Of a stretch of DNA of 64,000 bases, positions 61,801 through 64,000 are shown in pieces. Numbering within the stretch: position 1 is the stretch's first letter; the number at the start of each line of letters is the position of its first letter. The notes below the pieces were generated by a model. The model was not told the DNA's origin. It made no database searches and worked only from the letters and a program-made list of their open reading frames with translations. Source of the stretch: Imbricaverruca yamaguchii (lineage: Eukaryota > Arthropoda > Thecostraca > Neoverrucidae); assembly GCA_034440575.1 (NCBI GenBank), contig JAOTOL010001642.1, positions 1,736,001 through 1,800,000 of the forward strand, in the 5' to 3' direction. A program made the position numbers and the translations under genes.

Positions 61801-63396
61801 GCCACGACGACAGCGTGTTTGACGCCGAGCTGGTGACCGACGACGGCAAGGCCGTGCCGACCAAGAGCGGCTCGCCACCGGCGCTGCACGAGCCACCCGC
61901 CGACGCCTGCCCGGCTGCCGGCGCCTGTCGAGAGTTCGCCGTGTCGCGCGCGCTGGGCCGCTACCGACAGCGGCAGAACTCGCTGCCGGCCGACGAGCTC
62001 GCCGCCGCCGCCACGGCCGCCACACCCGCACCCGCATCCGTCGCCTCTCCCGCCTCCGCCGAACCTGACACGGCCGAAGACAAGGAGCGCAAGGCGAACG
62101 ACTCGCAGCCGGCAGCGTCGACGGCACCGGCACCGGCAACAGCTGGAGCTACTGCAGTAACTCAGCTGGAGAACAACGTGCCCAGGGCCGACATCCCGAC
62201 ATTGGAACTGGACGCGCCGGAGCGGCCCGACCCGGTCATCAACGAGGTGACGCTGCAGCGCCTCAAGGAGCAGTTCAATTCACTCTCCCGAGACTACCTC
62301 GCTGCCGGCAACTCGTCGCCGCCGGCACGCGCCAACCACCGCAACGGGCTGTCGCCTCGCTCGCCGCGTCGCGACTTCCCGCTCTGCTCGATGGGCAGCA
62401 CGGACCGACAAGACTCCATGGACAGCAACAACTCGGACAAGTCGGCGCGCCAGCTGCTCGGCCTGCCCAACCAGCGCACCTTCTCCGAGGAGGACGACAG
62501 TCGCAGCGTGCGCTCGGTGCGCAGCTCACGCATGTCGTCGCGCCGCCAGAGCACCACCGACGACAGCATCGACTCGGACGACGAGTGGTACCGCCACGAG
62601 CTCAAGTACCTCGAGGTGCTCGAGCACGAGCAGCGCATGCAGCAGGCGCGCGTCGACGAGGCGTACCCGGCCGAGCCGGACCTGGCCGTGCACAGTCAGA
62701 TGCACGACGTGCTCGCGCAGCTGGTCGCCACCGTGGCGGAGCGCGACCGGCGGCAGGCCGAGACGGAGCGCGCGCGCGCCGAGGCGGCCCGCAGCGAGGC
62801 GCGCCGCCAGCTGCAGCGCGGCGGCTGCGTCGACCAGCCGGACCGACGCGGCGAGTGGGCCGGCGAGCCGGACGGCAGCCAGGAGTCGCGCGACGTGCAC
62901 CTGCTGTCCGTGGACGCCGACGACGAGCTGACCGCCAGCGTGCGCTCGGCCGAGTCGGCCTTCTTCTCGGCCGACTCGCGCCACAGCTCGTTCCGCCACA
63001 GCGAGTCGCAGGAGACGCCGCTGCAGGACGACGAGAGCCCGTTCGACTCGGGCACCAGCGGCGGCCGCGAGCTGGCGGCCGAGCCGGCCGAGCCGCGCCG
63101 GCCCAGCCCCACCGCCGAGGTGGCCGAGGAGGAGCAATCGTCCGGCGACACCAGCGGGCCCGACTCGTCGCGCGACGACGAGGCCGACGAGGCCGACGAC
63201 GGGTCCGAGACGCCGACGGTCGCCTACCGGATCCCCACCATCGTCACCGAGCAGATGGACGACCGGCCCGCCGAGCGAGCCGAATCGAGTCCCGCGCGAA
63301 CGGCCGCCGCTCCCGGCAAGTGGAAACTCCTCAAAGACGCTCAAGGAGCGCAAGGAGACCATGCAGTCGCAGGAGTCGATCATATCGCCCGAGAAG
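58833..63396 (+). CDS. Long first coding exon, probable second N-terminus of unc-13
   Basis: The start MDRSDRIGSIEGFIAEYMDK has A at -3 and G at +4; no ATG precedes it in frame. Residues 1-75 form a charged coiled coil (LETELKYAWRALDMLSEEYV, RLERLENL). Then come a Ser/Arg-rich disordered region, proline runs (60749-60775), a poly-Gly stretch, a basic segment with RQRSNSMPEEF (61348-61380), RQRQNSLP (61966-61989), a helix LQRLKEQFNSLSRDY (62256-62300), SRRQSTTDD, a charged helix (62590-62660) and YRIPTIVTEQ. It closes with GKWKLLK, a one-base shift, and TLKERKE..IISPEK at a GTGAGC donor in phase 0. Without the extra A at 63333-63335 the exon is 1,521 codons. No catalytic domain. The unc-13 link rests on position, strand, matching phase and the fly two-isoform precedent; it could instead be a separate scaffold gene. 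Confidence 0.58.
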
Positions 63397-64000
63397 GTGA
63401 GCTGGCTGGTTCGCTGCTAGCTCGCCACCGCTGTTCAGCCGCCGACTGAGTTGTGATCGAGCGCACTCGGCGGTGATGTGCTCTTGAAGATCACCTCAGT
63501 CAGACACGCTCTGTTATGGAGAACAGGGGACAACACAGCGGTCGTAGGCTCCAGTGATCCTTCGCATGCTCCAATCTTGTATTTCACATTCATGAATTAC
63601 CGTGCCTGAGTTATAACTGCTCGTTGAACCCATGAACCGGCTCCGATCCGGGCGAAATAAGGTTCACTATTTCGCCACATCGGCGACAAGATGGGAGACT
63701 TTTCTGAAAGCCGGGAATAGAACGCAATTTTTCTTGGTGCGCTGGAGTGGCTTCAACAGCACTACACAATAGAAACCCACCAACCGAGGCAAATCCTTCG
63801 ATTATTATGGAGCCCTGTCCCTTTTCACAATACGCATCACAAGAAGGGGATATTTCGTGACAGATTGATTACCTGAGTCTTTTTTTCTGGAGGCGAACAT
63901 TTTTTTTTATCAAGTTCTGACTCCGATGTGACCATAGCAAATCATATACTCTCGTGTCGTTTTGTTTTCGGAACAATAATTCATCCACAATATAACTACC
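63397..64000 (+). other. Start of the intron after the long exon
   Basis: Opens with GTGAGCTGG; no further exon before the window ends. Confidence 0.6.

Noticed and set aside
58914..63383. Several long minus-strand and shifted frames (up to 334 codons)
   Set aside because: Ala/Arg-rich shadows of the long GC-rich exon; no domains.

Overview
This window is nuclear DNA from a multicellular animal. It shows long GC-rich exons with canonical GT-AG splice sites, large introns, CR1/L2-like, I/jockey-like and R2-like LINE remnants, tRNA-derived SINEs, TTAA-flanked miniature transposons and many micro- and minisatellites. There are no operons, ribosome binding sites or other prokaryotic signals. Codon use (strong GC3 in exons) and the transposon mix suggest an arthropod, perhaps a crustacean such as a barnacle; that is inference only.

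The host-gene content is small and lies at the two ends, all on the + strand. At 4.17-7.06 kb, two exons encode a Tyr/Asp-, Gln- and Pro-rich region that ends in a basic-aromatic helix (TARERWFWAYEKILLQLN). This helix lines up with the calmodulin-binding segment of Munc13/Unc-13. At 58.83-63.40 kb, one very long exon with its own start codon lies behind a CpG-island-like region at 57.3-58.0 kb. It encodes about 1,521 residues of mostly disordered protein after an N-terminal coiled coil. Both long exons end at phase-0 GTGAGY donors and lack any C1/C2/MUN domain. The simplest reading is a synaptic vesicle priming gene (unc-13) with two alternative N-termini, comparable to fly Unc13A (CaM-binding) and Unc13B, sharing a core to the right of the window. 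The CaM motif is the firm part; the isoform-pair model is inference.

The ~50 kb between them is intron or intergenic sequence. Left edge (1-3.9 kb): two juxtaposed, decayed I/jockey-type LINE pieces with A-rich 3' ends. 8.8-9.7, 23.0-24.4, 26.2-27.5 and 45.4-46.3 kb: four copies of one TTAA-flanked inverted-repeat element, in a short form and a long form with a duplicated 5' unit. One long copy interrupts a CR1-like LINE, and the empty site is preserved in a second LINE copy at 38.8 kb. 12.05-12.87 kb: an unrecognised minus-strand coding-like segment with high GC3, cut by a SINE that has a perfect 15-bp target duplication, next to a 28-bp perfect hairpin. 18.1-18.4 kb: a corrupted homopolymer stretch lying where LINE sequence should be. 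35.3, 40.1-40.6 and 47.1-47.6 kb: further LINE remnants, including an R2-type endonuclease fragment. 51.8-54.5 kb: back-to-back 35-bp and 53-bp satellite arrays; a related 50-bp array lies at 40.8 kb.

I found no convincing new defence or enzymatic system. The most interesting items are the dual-N-terminus gene layout, the octamer aromatic repeat in its CaM-type N-terminus, the composite TTAA transposon family, and the orphan minus-strand coding segment.
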